Under the pieces are notes generated by a model. The model ran no database searches. It was not told the DNA's origin and saw only the letters and a list, made by a program, of their open reading frames with translations. From positions 1-57,129 of the forward strand of contig BDSY01000065.1 of NCBI GenBank assembly GCA_002897895.1: 57,129 bases of DNA. Reading direction: 5' to 3'. Shown piece by piece: positions 25,830 through 35,169 of this stretch. The translations under genes were made by a program, and so were the position numbers. The DNA comes from a bacterium BMS3Abin06 (GTDB taxonomy: Bacteria > Nitrospirota > Thermodesulfovibrionia > UBA6902). Positions within the stretch are counted from its first letter, which is position 1. Every line of letters begins with the position of its first letter.

Positions 25830-27432
25830 ACCGGCTGTAGCAAAGGATTTACAGCGGCGGCTGGAGCAAATGGGATATGACGTGCCGTGCGCAGCAACTT
25901 CAGGAGAAGAGGCCCTGAACAGGGTCCGCGAGCACAAACCCGGCCTCGTATTAATGAATATTCTGCTTACAGGAGCAATGGACGGGATCGAAGCCGCAGA
26001 CCGTATTCGCTCGGCTGACGATATTCCCATAATATATCTTACTGAAAATGCCGATGAAGAAATTCTGGAGCGCGCGAAAATAACCGAACCCTTCGGATAC
26101 CTTATAAAGCCGGTAAGTGACAGGGAATTGCAAAGCAATATCGAAATCAGCATTTATAAGCACCGGACAGATAGAAAATTAAGAGAAAAGGAAAAGTGGC
26201 ACTCTACAGTGCTCAGCAGTATCGGTGACGCAGTAATTATCACGGACACAGAGGGGAATATAAGATTTATGAATCCCGCAGCCGAATCTTTAACGGGGTG
26301 GGGCAATCATGAAACCGCCGGCAAACCCGCCGAAGATGTCTTTAATATTATCAACGAGGAAACAGGGGGAGAAGTTGAAAATCCCGTGCAAAAGGTACTG
26401 AAAAGCGGTATGATTGCCGGTCTGGCAAATCATACTGTCCTGATTGCCAGAGACGGCACAAAAATTCCGATTGATGACAGCGGAGCCCCGATAATAGATG
26501 AAAAAGGCAATATCACAGGTGTTGTTCTTGTGTTTCACAGCATAGTCGAGCGCAAGAAGGCAGAAACTCTGATTCTTCAGGCAAAGCAGGATTGGGAAGA
26601 TACTTTCAATACAATTACCGACATGATCACCATCCATGATAAAGACTTCAATATCATCAGGGCTAATAAAGCGGCTGAGAAATTGCTCGGTCTGCCCCTG
26701 CTGAATCTTGATGAGACAAAATGCTTTAAGTATTATCACGGAACCCAGGCGCCGCCGGGGGGATGCCCCAGCTGCCAATGTTTTGAAACCAGAGAACGTA
26801 CTGTATTTGAAATCTTCGAGCCTCACCTGAATATGTACATTGAAATCATGGCCATCCCCCGCTTTGACAATGACAATCACCTGACAGGGTTAATCCATGT
26901 AGTCAGGGATATAACCGAACGCAAAAAAATAGAAGATGAGATAAAAAAAGCAAAGGTCGAATGGGAAATGACTTTTGACAGCGCCAGTGAACTTATAATA
27001 CTTGTTGATAAAGAGTTGAATATTTCAAGATGTAATAAGAGTTTTGCAGAATTTACACAAAGACCGATTCGTGAGATAATCGGCAAAAAATGCTCTGAAT
27101 TTTTTCCCTGCGATATTATGCGGGATAACGAAACAGAGCCGGCATCAATGGCTGAAATACAGACGGAATCAGGACATTGGCTCTATTTGAGTTCTTATTC
27201 GATTCTTGATGATAAGGGCAAATTCCTGCACACCATTATTATAGCAACCGACATAACAGACCTTAAAATCACGCAAAAGAGACTGTTACAGTCCGAGAAA
27301 GAGCTCAAAAACAGGGTTAAAGAACTTGAGGATTTTTATGATATGGCAGTCGGCAGAGAGCTTAAGATGAAGGAGTTGAAATCTGAAATCGCAAAATTAA
27401 ATAAAAGACTCTCAGAGGAAAAAGAAAATTAA
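25795..27432 (+). CDS. pseudo-receiver with three PAS domains and C-terminal coiled coil
   Basis: A 545-residue cytoplasmic sensor-like protein. Residues 4-118 are a receiver domain with the right fold markers (ILVVEHE, T83, K105 in LIKPVSD), but the phospho-acceptor Asp is Asn55 (LVLMNILL). PAS domains follow at about 135-255 (GDAVIITDTEGNIRFMNPAAE), 260-375 (DMITIHDKDFNIIRAN, with CPSC at about 322-325) and 380-490 (ELIILVDKELNISRCN). The remainder is a coiled coil. There is no histidine kinase, GGDEF, HD or DNA-binding output, so it may act through protein contacts or as a PAS signal relay. The ribosome-binding site is AAGGAG. Confidence 0.85.
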   Translation: MGKAKILVVEHEPAVAKDLQRRLEQMGYDVPCAATSGEEALNRVREHKPGLVLMNILLTGAMDGIEAADRIRSADDIPIIYLTENADEEILERAKITEPFGYLIKPVSDRELQSNIEISIYKHRTDRKLREKEKWHSTVLSSIGDAVIITDTEGNIRFMNPAAESLTGWGNHETAGKPAEDVFNIINEETGGEVENPVQKVLKSGMIAGLANHTVLIARDGTKIPIDDSGAPIIDEKGNITGVVLVFHSIVERKKAETLILQAKQDWEDTFNTITDMITIHDKDFNIIRANKAAEKLLGLPLLNLDETKCFKYYHGTQAPPGGCPSCQCFETRERTVFEIFEPHLNMYIEIMAIPRFDNDNHLTGLIHVVRDITERKKIEDEIKKAKVEWEMTFDSASELIILVDKELNISRCNKSFAEFTQRPIREIIGKKCSEFFPCDIMRDNETEPASMAEIQTESGHWLYLSSYSILDDKGKFLHTIIIATDITDLKITQKRLLQSEKELKNRVKELEDFYDMAVGRELKMKELKSEIAKLNKRLSEEKEN

Positions 27433-27506
27433 TAATTCTTCCTGACTGTGCAAATCTGCCGGTAATAAAAGAACTGAACTGTTACGATAATTTCTTTGAA
27501 GAATGG

Positions 27507-28442
27507 TTAAGCCCGTTGATCCTTAAGGATATTCCTGATCTCCTCTATATCCTTTTTTAATTGAGCGCCGAGTTCCTCAACGCCCGGGAATTTTATTTCA
27601 TCTCTTATTCGTTTGACAAAATATATCCTCAGGGTTTTTCCGAGAAGCCGGCCTTTGAAATCAAGGACATGGGTTTCAAAACTGAATTTTTTGTCCTTGA
27701 ATGTAGGATTGTGTCCTATATTGGTAGCGCCCCCGTAAATCTTCCCGTCTATATCGACCTTTACAGCATAAACACCGTCTTCAGGCAGCAGTTCATTGGC
27801 GGTTAAGAGGTTGGCTGTCGGGGTATCAAGAAGACTCTTTCCCCTTTTCGCCCCTTCAACTACTATGCCTTCAACTGAATACTGCCTCCCCAGAAACTTT
27901 GCCGCCTCATCAACCCTGCCTTTTGCAATAAGGTTCCGGATCATGGAACTGCTCAGTGTCGCATTGTTTATCTTTATTTCATTTATAATGGTAACGGTAA
28001 AACCGCATTCCTTGCCCAGCTTTTTTAAAAGTTCCGGAGAGCCCTTTCTTCCTTTGCCGAACAGGTAATTGGACCCGATAAATATCTCTTTAACCCCGAG
28101 TGCCTTGCAGAGAATTTCCCTGACAAAATCCCCGGCGCTTATATTAGCGAATTCCTTTGTGAAATTCGCACAAATTATAACGTCTATTCCGCATTCTTCT
28201 ATGAGTTTGATCTTGTCCTTGTAAGTAGTGAGCAGCTTGGGCGCTCTTTGCGGTGCGATTACCCTCAAAGGATGGGGCACGAATGTATATACAACCGATG
28301 TCCCCTTCTTTTCCCGTGCCTGTTCAATCAACATCCGGAAAATGGCCTGATGGCCAAGATGCACTCCGTCAAAATTCCCGAGTGTCAGTACGGGATAGGG
28401 CATTTTTTGTTTTAAACTTTCTAATCCGTCAATTATTTTCAC
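27507..28442 (-). CDS. ribF: bifunctional riboflavin kinase / FAD synthetase
   Basis: A 311-residue RibF, phosphorylating riboflavin to FMN and adenylylating FMN to FAD. The N-terminal nucleotidyltransferase domain has LTLGNFDGVHLGHQAI (HxGH) and PHPLRVI, then FTKEFANISAGDFVREIL and IGSNYLFGKGRKG. The C-terminal kinase domain (about 185-305) has GRQYSVEGIVVEGAKRGKSLLDTPTANL, where the PTAN motif binds metal-ATP, and ATNIGHNPTFKDK. Length is standard. It is a single minus-strand gene, convergent with the preceding PAS gene. Confidence 0.95.
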   Translation of the reverse strand: MKIIDGLESLKQKMPYPVLTLGNFDGVHLGHQAIFRMLIEQAREKKGTSVVYTFVPHPLRVIAPQRAPKLLTTYKDKIKLIEECGIDVIICANFTKEFANISAGDFVREILCKALGVKEIFIGSNYLFGKGRKGSPELLKKLGKECGFTVTIINEIKINNATLSSSMIRNLIAKGRVDEAAKFLGRQYSVEGIVVEGAKRGKSLLDTPTANLLTANELLPEDGVYAVKVDIDGKIYGGATNIGHNPTFKDKKFSFETHVLDFKGRLLGKTLRIYFVKRIRDEIKFPGVEELGAQLKKDIEEIRNILKDQRA

Positions 28443-28732
28443 GTAAAACCACCAACTAAGTTAAGGTATTGAAAATCTTGCATACAAAGCGAAAGATTCA
28501 GCTAATGCCGGCAAGAGCAAAAATTTTGAGCAGAACTTTTTTAACAATTTCCTTGACAATCCGGCTCGGCATTAATAAAATTTCGTAAATATTATCACTA
28601 CTTTGTGCAGTTTTAAGAAAAATTATCATAGAGGGAAAGACCTTTCTTTGTCAATGGCCGGTAGTTTGTCGTGCACCGGATATTATCGGGTTATTTGAAA
28701 CTTATCTCCACCATAGAGTATGATTAATAGTT

Positions 28733-29746
28733 ATGTTTCAGAGCTTTAATACAACAGGAATCGGCAGTTTGCCCCATACCGACCCGGTAGAGGCATGCAA
28801 TCTTATTCTGGGTTCGGTGGATATACCGTTCTGGCCCCAGCTTCCTCACAGAAGCTTTCTTGAGTTAATGGTGCCGCAGTATTCGGAAGGGTTTCCATTT
28901 GTCAGAATCGAGGGCGAGAATGTGCATGTTGAACAGGCTGAGGAAACGGCGCTGTCTGCATTCTATGAAGCAATTGCAGATAAAGCCGGATTCCCTATAT
29001 CCAAAGAGTATGCTGCGGGCCTGTATGCCTTCATTGATATTCTTAAACAGAAAAACCGCCGTTTTGATGTAATAAAAGGACATATAACCGGCCCCCTGAC
29101 CTTTGCCCTTTCACTTACGGACAATCAGAAACGCCCTCTTTATTTTGATGAAGAAATGAGGGAGCTTTCACTTGAATTGCTTAAAGGAAAAGCCGGCTGG
29201 CAGATTGAGATGCTTAAGCCTTATGCTGAAAAGGTATTGATTTTCATTGATGAGCCCATACTTTCGGCGCTCGGGACATCCGCCTATATAGGAGTGAGTA
29301 ATGATGAGGCATCAAGAATGCTGAAAGAGATAGTCGCTCATATAAAGGAGTGCGGCGGCATAGCAGGCATTCACTGCTGCGGCAAGGCTGACTGGCCCCT
29401 TGTGCTTTCATCCGGCATCGACGTCTTTAACTATGATTCGTATTTCTTCTGGGACACCCTCAACATATACCCTGAAGAAATAAAATCGTTTATAGATAAT
29501 AACGGGTTTATTGCATGGGGTGTCGTACCTACTACGGACATAATAAGGGAAGTAAATCTTCAGGGTTTGAGAGAACAGCTTGAACGCGGTTTAACCTCCC
29601 TGGAAAAGACGGGTATCCCGAAAGAGACGATCAGAGAACATGTGCTCATAACACCCTCTTGCGGGACAGGCTCATTAAATATTGAAGATACGCTGAAGGT
29701 ATTCTCCCTGCTGAAGGACTTGAGAAACAGTTATGTCGGGGGCTAA
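28733..29746 (+). CDS. MetE C-terminal-like / cobalamin-independent methionine synthase family protein
   Basis: A 337-residue TIM-barrel protein of the short MetE/UroD superfamily. It begins with TGIGSLPHTDP, the methionine-synthase-like first strand, and has DVIKGHITGPLTFAL, IFIDEPILSALG, the putative zinc-ligand segment IAGIHCCGKADW, GWGVVPTTDIIRE-like (AWGVVPTTDI) and the closing TPSCGTGSL with the second Cys ligand. Full MetE has about 750 residues; this single-domain form resembles archaeal MetE homologues, which use a corrinoid protein or an unknown methyl donor. It overlaps tmk by 14 bases. Confidence 0.82.
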   Translation: MFQSFNTTGIGSLPHTDPVEACNLILGSVDIPFWPQLPHRSFLELMVPQYSEGFPFVRIEGENVHVEQAEETALSAFYEAIADKAGFPISKEYAAGLYAFIDILKQKNRRFDVIKGHITGPLTFALSLTDNQKRPLYFDEEMRELSLELLKGKAGWQIEMLKPYAEKVLIFIDEPILSALGTSAYIGVSNDEASRMLKEIVAHIKECGGIAGIHCCGKADWPLVLSSGIDVFNYDSYFFWDTLNIYPEEIKSFIDNNGFIAWGVVPTTDIIREVNLQGLREQLERGLTSLEKTGIPKETIREHVLITPSCGTGSLNIEDTLKVFSLLKDLRNSYVGG

Positions 29747-30419
29747 AGGGTTTATATCTTTTGAGGGTATAGAGGGATCAGGCAAAAGCACACAGACAAA
29801 GCTCCTTGCCGGATATCTCCGGGCTAAAGGATATAGCGTTGTTGAGACAGCAGAACCGGGCGGGACAAAAATCGGCAATAAAATCAGGGGGCTTCTTCTT
29901 GAGCCCCAAAATCACATGGACCCGCTTGCAGAACTCCTTCTTTATTATTCATCAAGGGCGCAGCATATCAGGGAAGTTATCCATCCCGCAATACTCCGGA
30001 ATGATATTGTAATCACCGACCGTTTCACTGACTCGACTGTCGCCTACCAGGGCTATGCAAGGGGGATTGCTTTGACAATTATCAATACCCTCAATGAGAT
30101 TGTGGCCCCTGATATGAAACCCTGTCTCACCCTTCTGCTTGATCTTGATGTTGAGGAAGGGCTGAGAAGAAACAGGCATGCACAAAAAGAGGACAGGTTT
30201 GAGCTTGAGACAATAGAGTTTCATAACCGTGTAAGAAAGGGCTTTCTGAAAATCGCTGAGGAGGAGCCGGAGAGGATAAAGGTGCTTGACGCATCCCGCA
30301 GCGCTGAAGAAATTAACAGGGAAGTCGTAGAAATAATTAATAAAAGTTTGCCGGGTATCATTAAGATATCCCCCGGAAGCCAGAAGTCAGGAGTCAGGAA
30401 TCAGAATGAAAAAAATTAA
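29733..30419 (+). CDS. tmk: thymidylate kinase
   Basis: A 228-residue dTMP kinase. P-loop FEGIEGSGKST (residues 10-20), DRF motif in VITDRFTDSTVAYQGYARG, LID-region RNRHAQKEDRFE. The natural protein should end near LPGIIKI, and the last 15 or so residues (GSQKSGVRNQNEKN) are encoded by the left arm of the 7-bp-phased repeat block. Upstream overlap of 14 bases with the MetE-like gene indicates coupling, and holB follows after the second repeat arm, so the order tmk-holB of many bacteria is kept. Confidence 0.95.
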   Translation: MSGAKGFISFEGIEGSGKSTQTKLLAGYLRAKGYSVVETAEPGGTKIGNKIRGLLLEPQNHMDPLAELLLYYSSRAQHIREVIHPAILRNDIVITDRFTDSTVAYQGYARGIALTIINTLNEIVAPDMKPCLTLLLDLDVEEGLRRNRHAQKEDRFELETIEFHNRVRKGFLKIAEEEPERIKVLDASRSAEEINREVVEIINKSLPGIIKISPGSQKSGVRNQNEKN

Positions 30420-30503
30420 AGCCAAACTGTTTCTATATGCATCAAGTAAATTGACAGAGGCAGATTCCATTCTGGATTCTGGCTACTGACTCCTGAATTC
30501 TTG
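30378..30503. repeat. inverted 7-bp-phased repeat arms between tmk and holB
   Basis: Left arm 30378-30408 reads AGCCAGA AGTCAGG AGTCAGG AATCAGA ATG. The reverse complement of the right arm 30468-30503 reads ATTCAGG AGTCAGT AGCCAGA ATCCAGA ATG. Both are built from 7-bp units and are inverted. The left arm encodes the Tmk C-terminus. Confidence 0.75.
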
Positions 30504-30512
30504 ATAAACATT

Positions 30513-31547
30513 ATGGCGCTGAAAGATATCATCGGACAGGAAAATGCCTTAAACATACTTAAGGGCTGCATTTCAAAAAACCGCATTCCGCATGCCCTGT
30601 TTTTTGCAGGTGACGAAGGGATAGGCAAGCGGCTTACTGCAATCAATTTTGCCAAGGCGCTGAATTGCCGGAAACCGGCCGGAGACGACCTGTTTTCTTT
30701 CACTGAAGAAGAGAGTGCGGATTCTTCCGGCATCAGTGAAATCGATGCATGTGATAAATGTCCCTCGTGTACAAAAATAGAAAAAGCAAATCATCCGGAT
30801 GTGTTTATTATCGTACCCGAAGGGGATGGAAAACAGATTACGGTCGCTGCGGTCAGGGAGCTTGAGGAATCTCTCTCATATAAGCCTTATGAAGGCGAAT
30901 GGAAGATAGCGATTATTGATAATGCCGACAGGCTCAATCCATCGGCTGCAAACGCTTTTTTGCAGACACTTGAGGAACCGGCTTCTCAAAGCGTTTTAAT
31001 ACTGGTTTCGTCCAGGCCGGACACGCTTCTTCCAACTATCCGTTCAAGGTGCCAGAGGATAAATTTTTCACCTCTGCCGGTTGAGACCATGAGCAGGCTG
31101 CTTGAAGAAAAATTCGGGCAGACCGGCCGGGGGCAGGCCGGGTTACTGACCCTGCTTTCAGGCGGAAGACTCGGATATGCGCTTAATGAAAATCTCATTG
31201 CGCAGAGAGACCGGTCTTTCAATATATTCAGGCAAATGCTCGGCAGCCTTGAAGAAGATGTCTGGGACAACAGAGATGCTATGGAGGAGTGGTTCGACTG
31301 GGGCCAGTTGTTGCTGCGGGATATAGCGGTTTATAAGGCAACCGGAAAAACAGACTTTCTCATTAATAAGGACAGGGCGGATGAGATAATATCCGTCTCT
31401 GAGGGGGCGGCGCTCAAAGATATACTAAAATTAGCCCGTGAGCTTTATAATATAAAAAGAAAACTGAATTTTAATCTTAACAAACAAATTACCCTTAATT
31501 ATACAAATCTTTTACTCAAAAAAATGCTGGGAAAGGGTAGTCGCTAA
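30513..31547 (+). CDS. holB: DNA polymerase III delta' subunit
   Basis: A 344-residue clamp-loader AAA+ protein that helps load the beta clamp. I chose MALKDIIGQENALNIL as the start (30513). It shows a degenerate P-loop AGDEGIGKRLTAI, the zinc-binding CDKCPSCTKIEKANHPDVF region, KIAIIDNADRLNPSAANAFLQTLEEP and the sensor-1 LVSSRPDTLLPTIRSRCQ motif. The rest is the helical collar domain. The ricT gene starts 20 bases downstream, giving the order tmk-holB-ricT-metG often seen in bacteria. Confidence 0.9.
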   Translation: MALKDIIGQENALNILKGCISKNRIPHALFFAGDEGIGKRLTAINFAKALNCRKPAGDDLFSFTEEESADSSGISEIDACDKCPSCTKIEKANHPDVFIIVPEGDGKQITVAAVRELEESLSYKPYEGEWKIAIIDNADRLNPSAANAFLQTLEEPASQSVLILVSSRPDTLLPTIRSRCQRINFSPLPVETMSRLLEEKFGQTGRGQAGLLTLLSGGRLGYALNENLIAQRDRSFNIFRQMLGSLEEDVWDNRDAMEEWFDWGQLLLRDIAVYKATGKTDFLINKDRADEIISVSEGAALKDILKLARELYNIKRKLNFNLNKQITLNYTNLLLKKMLGKGSR

Positions 31548-31566
31548 AAAATAAGGGAAACAGGCA

Positions 31567-32661
31567 ATGGAAAACAATAATGCTTTGGAAACTCATAAAG
31601 AGCCGGAGACACCTGTTGGTTATACTGTAGTGGGTGTCAGGTTCAGGTCATGCGGTAAGATTTACACATTCGACGTTGATGATATTAACGTTGCTCCGGG
31701 TTCGCAGGTTGTTGTTGACTCGGAGATGGGGTTAAGTCTGGGGCGTGTCGTAACACCCGGACATATCATAAAAAAAACGGAAAATCCGTTAAAAAAGATT
31801 ATCAGGATAGCCACTGATAAAGATTTTGAGACAGTCAAAAATAACCGTTCTCTTGAGGATGAGGCAAGGGCCTTTTGTATGGATAAAGTGAAAATTCTAA
31901 AGCTCCCGATGAAAATTGTGGTCACGGAGACAACACTTGATAAAAAAAGACTTATCTTTTACTTCACGGCTGACGGAAGGATTGATTTCAGGGGGCTGGT
32001 AAGGGACCTTGCTGCAAAATTCAAGACCCGCATTGAAATGAGGCAGATAGGTGTAAGGGATGAAGTAAAATTATTAGGCGGTTTCGGCGTTTGCGGCAGA
32101 CAGACCTGTTGCAGCCTCTTTCTTTCATCTTTTGCGCCCATAACAATCAGAATGGCCAAACAGCAGGATCTCTCAATAAATCAGAGCAAGCTCTCAGGTA
32201 TCTGCGGCAGATTGATGTGCTGTCTCGGTTATGAATTCAGAGAGTTTTCTGAAGCTTCAGCAGCTAAAGATAAAGCCCTCGTCACTGTGGCAGAGGAGAA
32301 TGCAGGCAATAACCTTCAAGCAGCAGGCTCAGAGCAAACCGATGCAGATAAAGACAGGGAAGCGCCCACATTCAAAGGCCGCACTAATATTATTACCAAA
32401 GGAAAAGAAGGGATTGCCCTGCCTCAACCTGAAAAACAACAGGAAAAGCCGGCGGAAAAAGCTGCGGAAGAGAAAAAGCATTTTAAACGGGAACCCAGGA
32501 GAAGGAAAAGACGCAGGCCTGAAAAACCCACTCATAAACCCGCACAAGGCGAGCAGAAGGAATCAGCAGCTCCTGTTAAGCCGGCCGGGCAGCCAGAATC
32601 AAAAGATAAAGGAAGGCCGTTTAACAGGCGAAGGAAATTCTGGAAAAAGAAAAAGAACTAA
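31567..32661 (+). CDS. ricT: PSP1/RicT family protein with long basic tail
   Basis: A 364-residue PSP1-domain protein. The core (about 15-235) contains the Cys motif of this family: GGFGVCGRQTCCSLFLSSF, ISINQSKLSGICGRLMCCLGYE-like segment (SKLSGICGRLMCCLGYE). In Bacillus, RicT works with RicA and RicF in a Fe-S complex that supports RNase Y; no such partner is visible here. Residues about 240-364 form a low-complexity tail rich in Lys, Arg, Glu and Pro (KREPRRRKRRRPEKP), longer than usual, probably disordered and RNA-binding. The gene ends 3 bases before metG. Confidence 0.88.
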   Translation: MENNNALETHKEPETPVGYTVVGVRFRSCGKIYTFDVDDINVAPGSQVVVDSEMGLSLGRVVTPGHIIKKTENPLKKIIRIATDKDFETVKNNRSLEDEARAFCMDKVKILKLPMKIVVTETTLDKKRLIFYFTADGRIDFRGLVRDLAAKFKTRIEMRQIGVRDEVKLLGGFGVCGRQTCCSLFLSSFAPITIRMAKQQDLSINQSKLSGICGRLMCCLGYEFREFSEASAAKDKALVTVAEENAGNNLQAAGSEQTDADKDREAPTFKGRTNIITKGKEGIALPQPEKQQEKPAEKAAEEKKHFKREPRRRKRRRPEKPTHKPAQGEQKESAAPVKPAGQPESKDKGRPFNRRRKFWKKKKN

Positions 32662-32664
32662 AAA

Positions 32665-34677
32665 ATGGATCCGGCATCTGCTCCAAATAAATTTTATGTC
32701 ACTACCCCTATTTACTATGTCAATGATGTCCCGCACATAGGGCACGCCTATACGACTGTTGCGGCTGACATACTTGCAAGATACAACAGGCTGAAAGGCA
32801 AAAGTGTATTCTTCCTTACAGGGACGGATGAACACGGCCAGAAGGTTGAGAAGGCTGCACAGGAAAAAGGCAGGACCCCGCAGGAACATGCCGACATAAT
32901 GGTCGGCAATTTCAGGTCTCTCTGGGAAAAACTGAACATATCAAACGATGCCTTCATAAGGACAACCGACCCTGAGCATAAATCAATCGTTCAAACTGTC
33001 CTTCAGCAGCTCCGGGACAAAAAAGAAATAGTTAAACGGGCTTATTCAGGCTGGTACTGCACCCCTGATGAGAGATTCTGGACTGAAAAGGAAGTGGGCG
33101 ACGGGAACTGCCCTGAATGCAGGCGACCTGTTGAACAGATACAGGAAGAAAATTATTTTTTCCTGATGTCAAAATACCGGGAAAGACTGATCAGATATAT
33201 AGAAGACAATCCTTACTATATACTTCCTGAGACACGACGGAATGAGGTCTTAGGCTTTTTGAAAAACAACGAGCTTGGAGATCTCTGCATATCAAGGCCC
33301 AAATCAAGGCTTTCATGGGGCGTGCCGCTTCCCTTTGACGAGGATTTTGTGACCTATGTGTGGTTTGATGCTCTCCTTAATTATTATTCGGCAACAAAAT
33401 ATTTATCTCCTGTTCACGGTTCACGGTTCACGGTTCACGGGCAGGATTGGTGGCCTGCCGACCACCATCTTGTGGGAAAAGATATTCTCACAACCCATGC
33501 CGTATACTGGTCTGCGATGCTCATGGCCCTTGAATGGGAACTTCCAAAAAACATCTTCGCCCACGGCTGGTGGACTGTTGAGGGGCAAAAAATGTCAAAA
33601 TCCATCGGGAATGTCATTGACCCGAATGAAATGGTTGAAAAATACGGTATTGATGCCTTCAGGTATTTTCTGTTTCGTGAAGTAACGTTTGGTCTCGATG
33701 GTGACTTTTCCGAACAGAGTTTAATTACCCGCATCAATAGTGATCTTGCCAATGATCTTGGTAATCTCTTAAGCAGATTCGTAACAATGGTAGAAAAGTA
33801 TTTAAACGGTGAAATCGAGATGCCGTTTGAAGATACAACGGTGTTAAATCCTTTCGCAAGAGAATGTATTTATGAAGTACTTCCTGCTATAGACGATACC
33901 CATTACCAGCATTGGTCTAATCTCCGATTCAACATAATTCTCGATAATATCTGGAATATTATCAGGGCTGCAAATAATCATATCACCCAAGAGGAACCTT
34001 GGAAACTTGCTAAAGACCATAAGGAAGAATTGAAAAGAGTTATGTTTAATATCTGGAACGCCTTAAGGCTGACAGCTGTTTCGCTTTATCCGATTATGCC
34101 TGATACTTCTGAAAAAATATGGAAACAGCTTGGGCTTAAATCATTACTGGATGAAACTAAACAAAGCTTGCCAGAAGCAGCATCCGAAGATGAAGATGTA
34201 TATCCGGAAATTTTTGGATGGAATTGGTCTCCAGGCTATAAAATAAAAGTTTCAAAAGGTGAACAATTATTTCCGAGGATAGATACTAAGAAAAAAAATA
34301 AAAAGGAAAAGAACGTGGAAGAAAAAACTGAACAGGAAAATAAACCAAAAGAGAACCTGATTACAATAAATGATTTTGCAAAAGTACAATTAAAAATCGG
34401 CAAGGTTCTTCAGGCAGAGCGGGTTGAGGGATCAAACAAGTTAATCAAGCTTCAGGTTGATACAGGCGAAGTCCGGCAGATAGTGGCCGGAATCGGCAAA
34501 TCATATACACCTGATGAATTAAACGGCAAAAACATTGTAGTTGTCACAAATCTGAAACCAGCCAAATTAATGGGCGTGGAATCCCAGGGCATGCTGCTCG
34601 CTGCTACGGACAGCGATGGGACATTGTCAATACTTATTCCGGAAAAGGAAGTAAAACAAGGGGCACTGATAAGATAA
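32665..34677 (+). CDS. metG: methionyl-tRNA synthetase with C-terminal tRNA-binding domain
   Basis: A 670-residue class Ia synthetase charging tRNA-Met. It shows the HIGH signature (VPHIGHAYT), a zinc-knuckle region (CTPDERFWTEKEVGDGNCPECRRP), TVEGQKMSKSIGNVIDP (KMSKS) and an EMAP/Trbp111-like C-terminal tRNA-binding domain (about 570-670, DFAKVQLKIGKVLQAERVEGSNKL). Residues about 250-259 (VHGSRFTVHG) are encoded by four tandem TTCACGG units and sit in the loop before WWPADHHLVGKDI. In other MetG proteins I recall no such sequence here, so the repeat is an in-frame insertion or replacement in a surface loop. Confidence 0.95.
   Translation: MDPASAPNKFYVTTPIYYVNDVPHIGHAYTTVAADILARYNRLKGKSVFFLTGTDEHGQKVEKAAQEKGRTPQEHADIMVGNFRSLWEKLNISNDAFIRTTDPEHKSIVQTVLQQLRDKKEIVKRAYSGWYCTPDERFWTEKEVGDGNCPECRRPVEQIQEENYFFLMSKYRERLIRYIEDNPYYILPETRRNEVLGFLKNNELGDLCISRPKSRLSWGVPLPFDEDFVTYVWFDALLNYYSATKYLSPVHGSRFTVHGQDWWPADHHLVGKDILTTHAVYWSAMLMALEWELPKNIFAHGWWTVEGQKMSKSIGNVIDPNEMVEKYGIDAFRYFLFREVTFGLDGDFSEQSLITRINSDLANDLGNLLSRFVTMVEKYLNGEIEMPFEDTTVLNPFARECIYEVLPAIDDTHYQHWSNLRFNIILDNIWNIIRAANNHITQEEPWKLAKDHKEELKRVMFNIWNALRLTAVSLYPIMPDTSEKIWKQLGLKSLLDETKQSLPEAASEDEDVYPEIFGWNWSPGYKIKVSKGEQLFPRIDTKKKNKKEKNVEEKTEQENKPKENLITINDFAKVQLKIGKVLQAERVEGSNKLIKLQVDTGEVRQIVAGIGKSYTPDELNGKNIVVVTNLKPAKLMGVESQGMLLAATDSDGTLSILIPEKEVKQGALIR
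33413..33440. repeat. four tandem TTCACGG heptamers inside metG
   Basis: Exact 7-bp units at 33413-33419, 33420-33426, 33427-33433 and 33434-33440. Because 7 is not a multiple of 3, the array is read in successive frames and gives VHGSRFTVHG. The whole 28-bp array with its flanks leaves the reading frame open. Confidence 0.9.
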
Positions 34678-34716
34678 TTATCAATAACAAAATTTCTACT
34701 ATAGAAGGGATTAAAC

Positions 34717-35169
34717 ATGGCTGCCAAAATCATTTCAATTAACATTAGCCCAAAAAAAGGTATGAGAAAAAAGGCCGTTGACACGGCTGTCCTGAAAGAT
34801 AATTATGGCATCGAGGGTGATGCGCATGCTTCCGGGAAATGGCACAGGCAGGTAAGCCTTCTCGCCCTCGAAAGCATCAGGAAGATGCAGGCCAAGGGGC
34901 TGAAAGTCGGCCCGGGTGATTTTGCTGAAAACATTACAACCGAAGGCGTAGAACTGCCCGTTCTTCCTATAGGAACAAAAATGACCATAGGGGAAGATAT
35001 TGAACTGGAAGTGACTCAGATCGGCAAGTTATGCCATTCCCGCTGCGCCATTTATGAGCAGGCCGGGGACTGCGTAATGCCGAGAGAAGGGATTTTTGTG
35101 AAGGTGCTTAAAGGCGGAACGATTAAAGTAGGAGACGAGATTACGGTGGTTCAAGGTAGTTCAACATAG
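34717..35169 (+). CDS. MOSC domain protein
   Basis: A 150-residue MOSC-domain protein. MOSC proteins bind the molybdenum cofactor or sulfur species and are the C-terminal partner of MoCo sulfurases. Typical segments are [41 protein letters not shown], and [31 protein letters not shown] with the conserved Cys in the CxxRC-like motif. The distance to mog (266 bases) and the shared strand suggest a common molybdenum-cofactor role. A MOSC/Mog pair of this sort is commonly seen next to Moa genes in anaerobes. Confidence 0.85.
   Translation: MAAKIISINISPKKGMRKKAVDTAVLKDNYGIEGDAHASGKWHRQVSLLALESIRKMQAKGLKVGPGDFAENITTEGVELPVLPIGTKMTIGEDIELEVTQIGKLCHSRCAIYEQAGDCVMPREGIFVKVLKGGTIKVGDEITVVQGSST

Noticed and set aside
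33413-33440. CRISPR or minisatellite array with spacers
   Set aside because: Units are 7 bp and directly abutting; no spacers or CRISPR-like repeat lengths were seen anywhere in the window.
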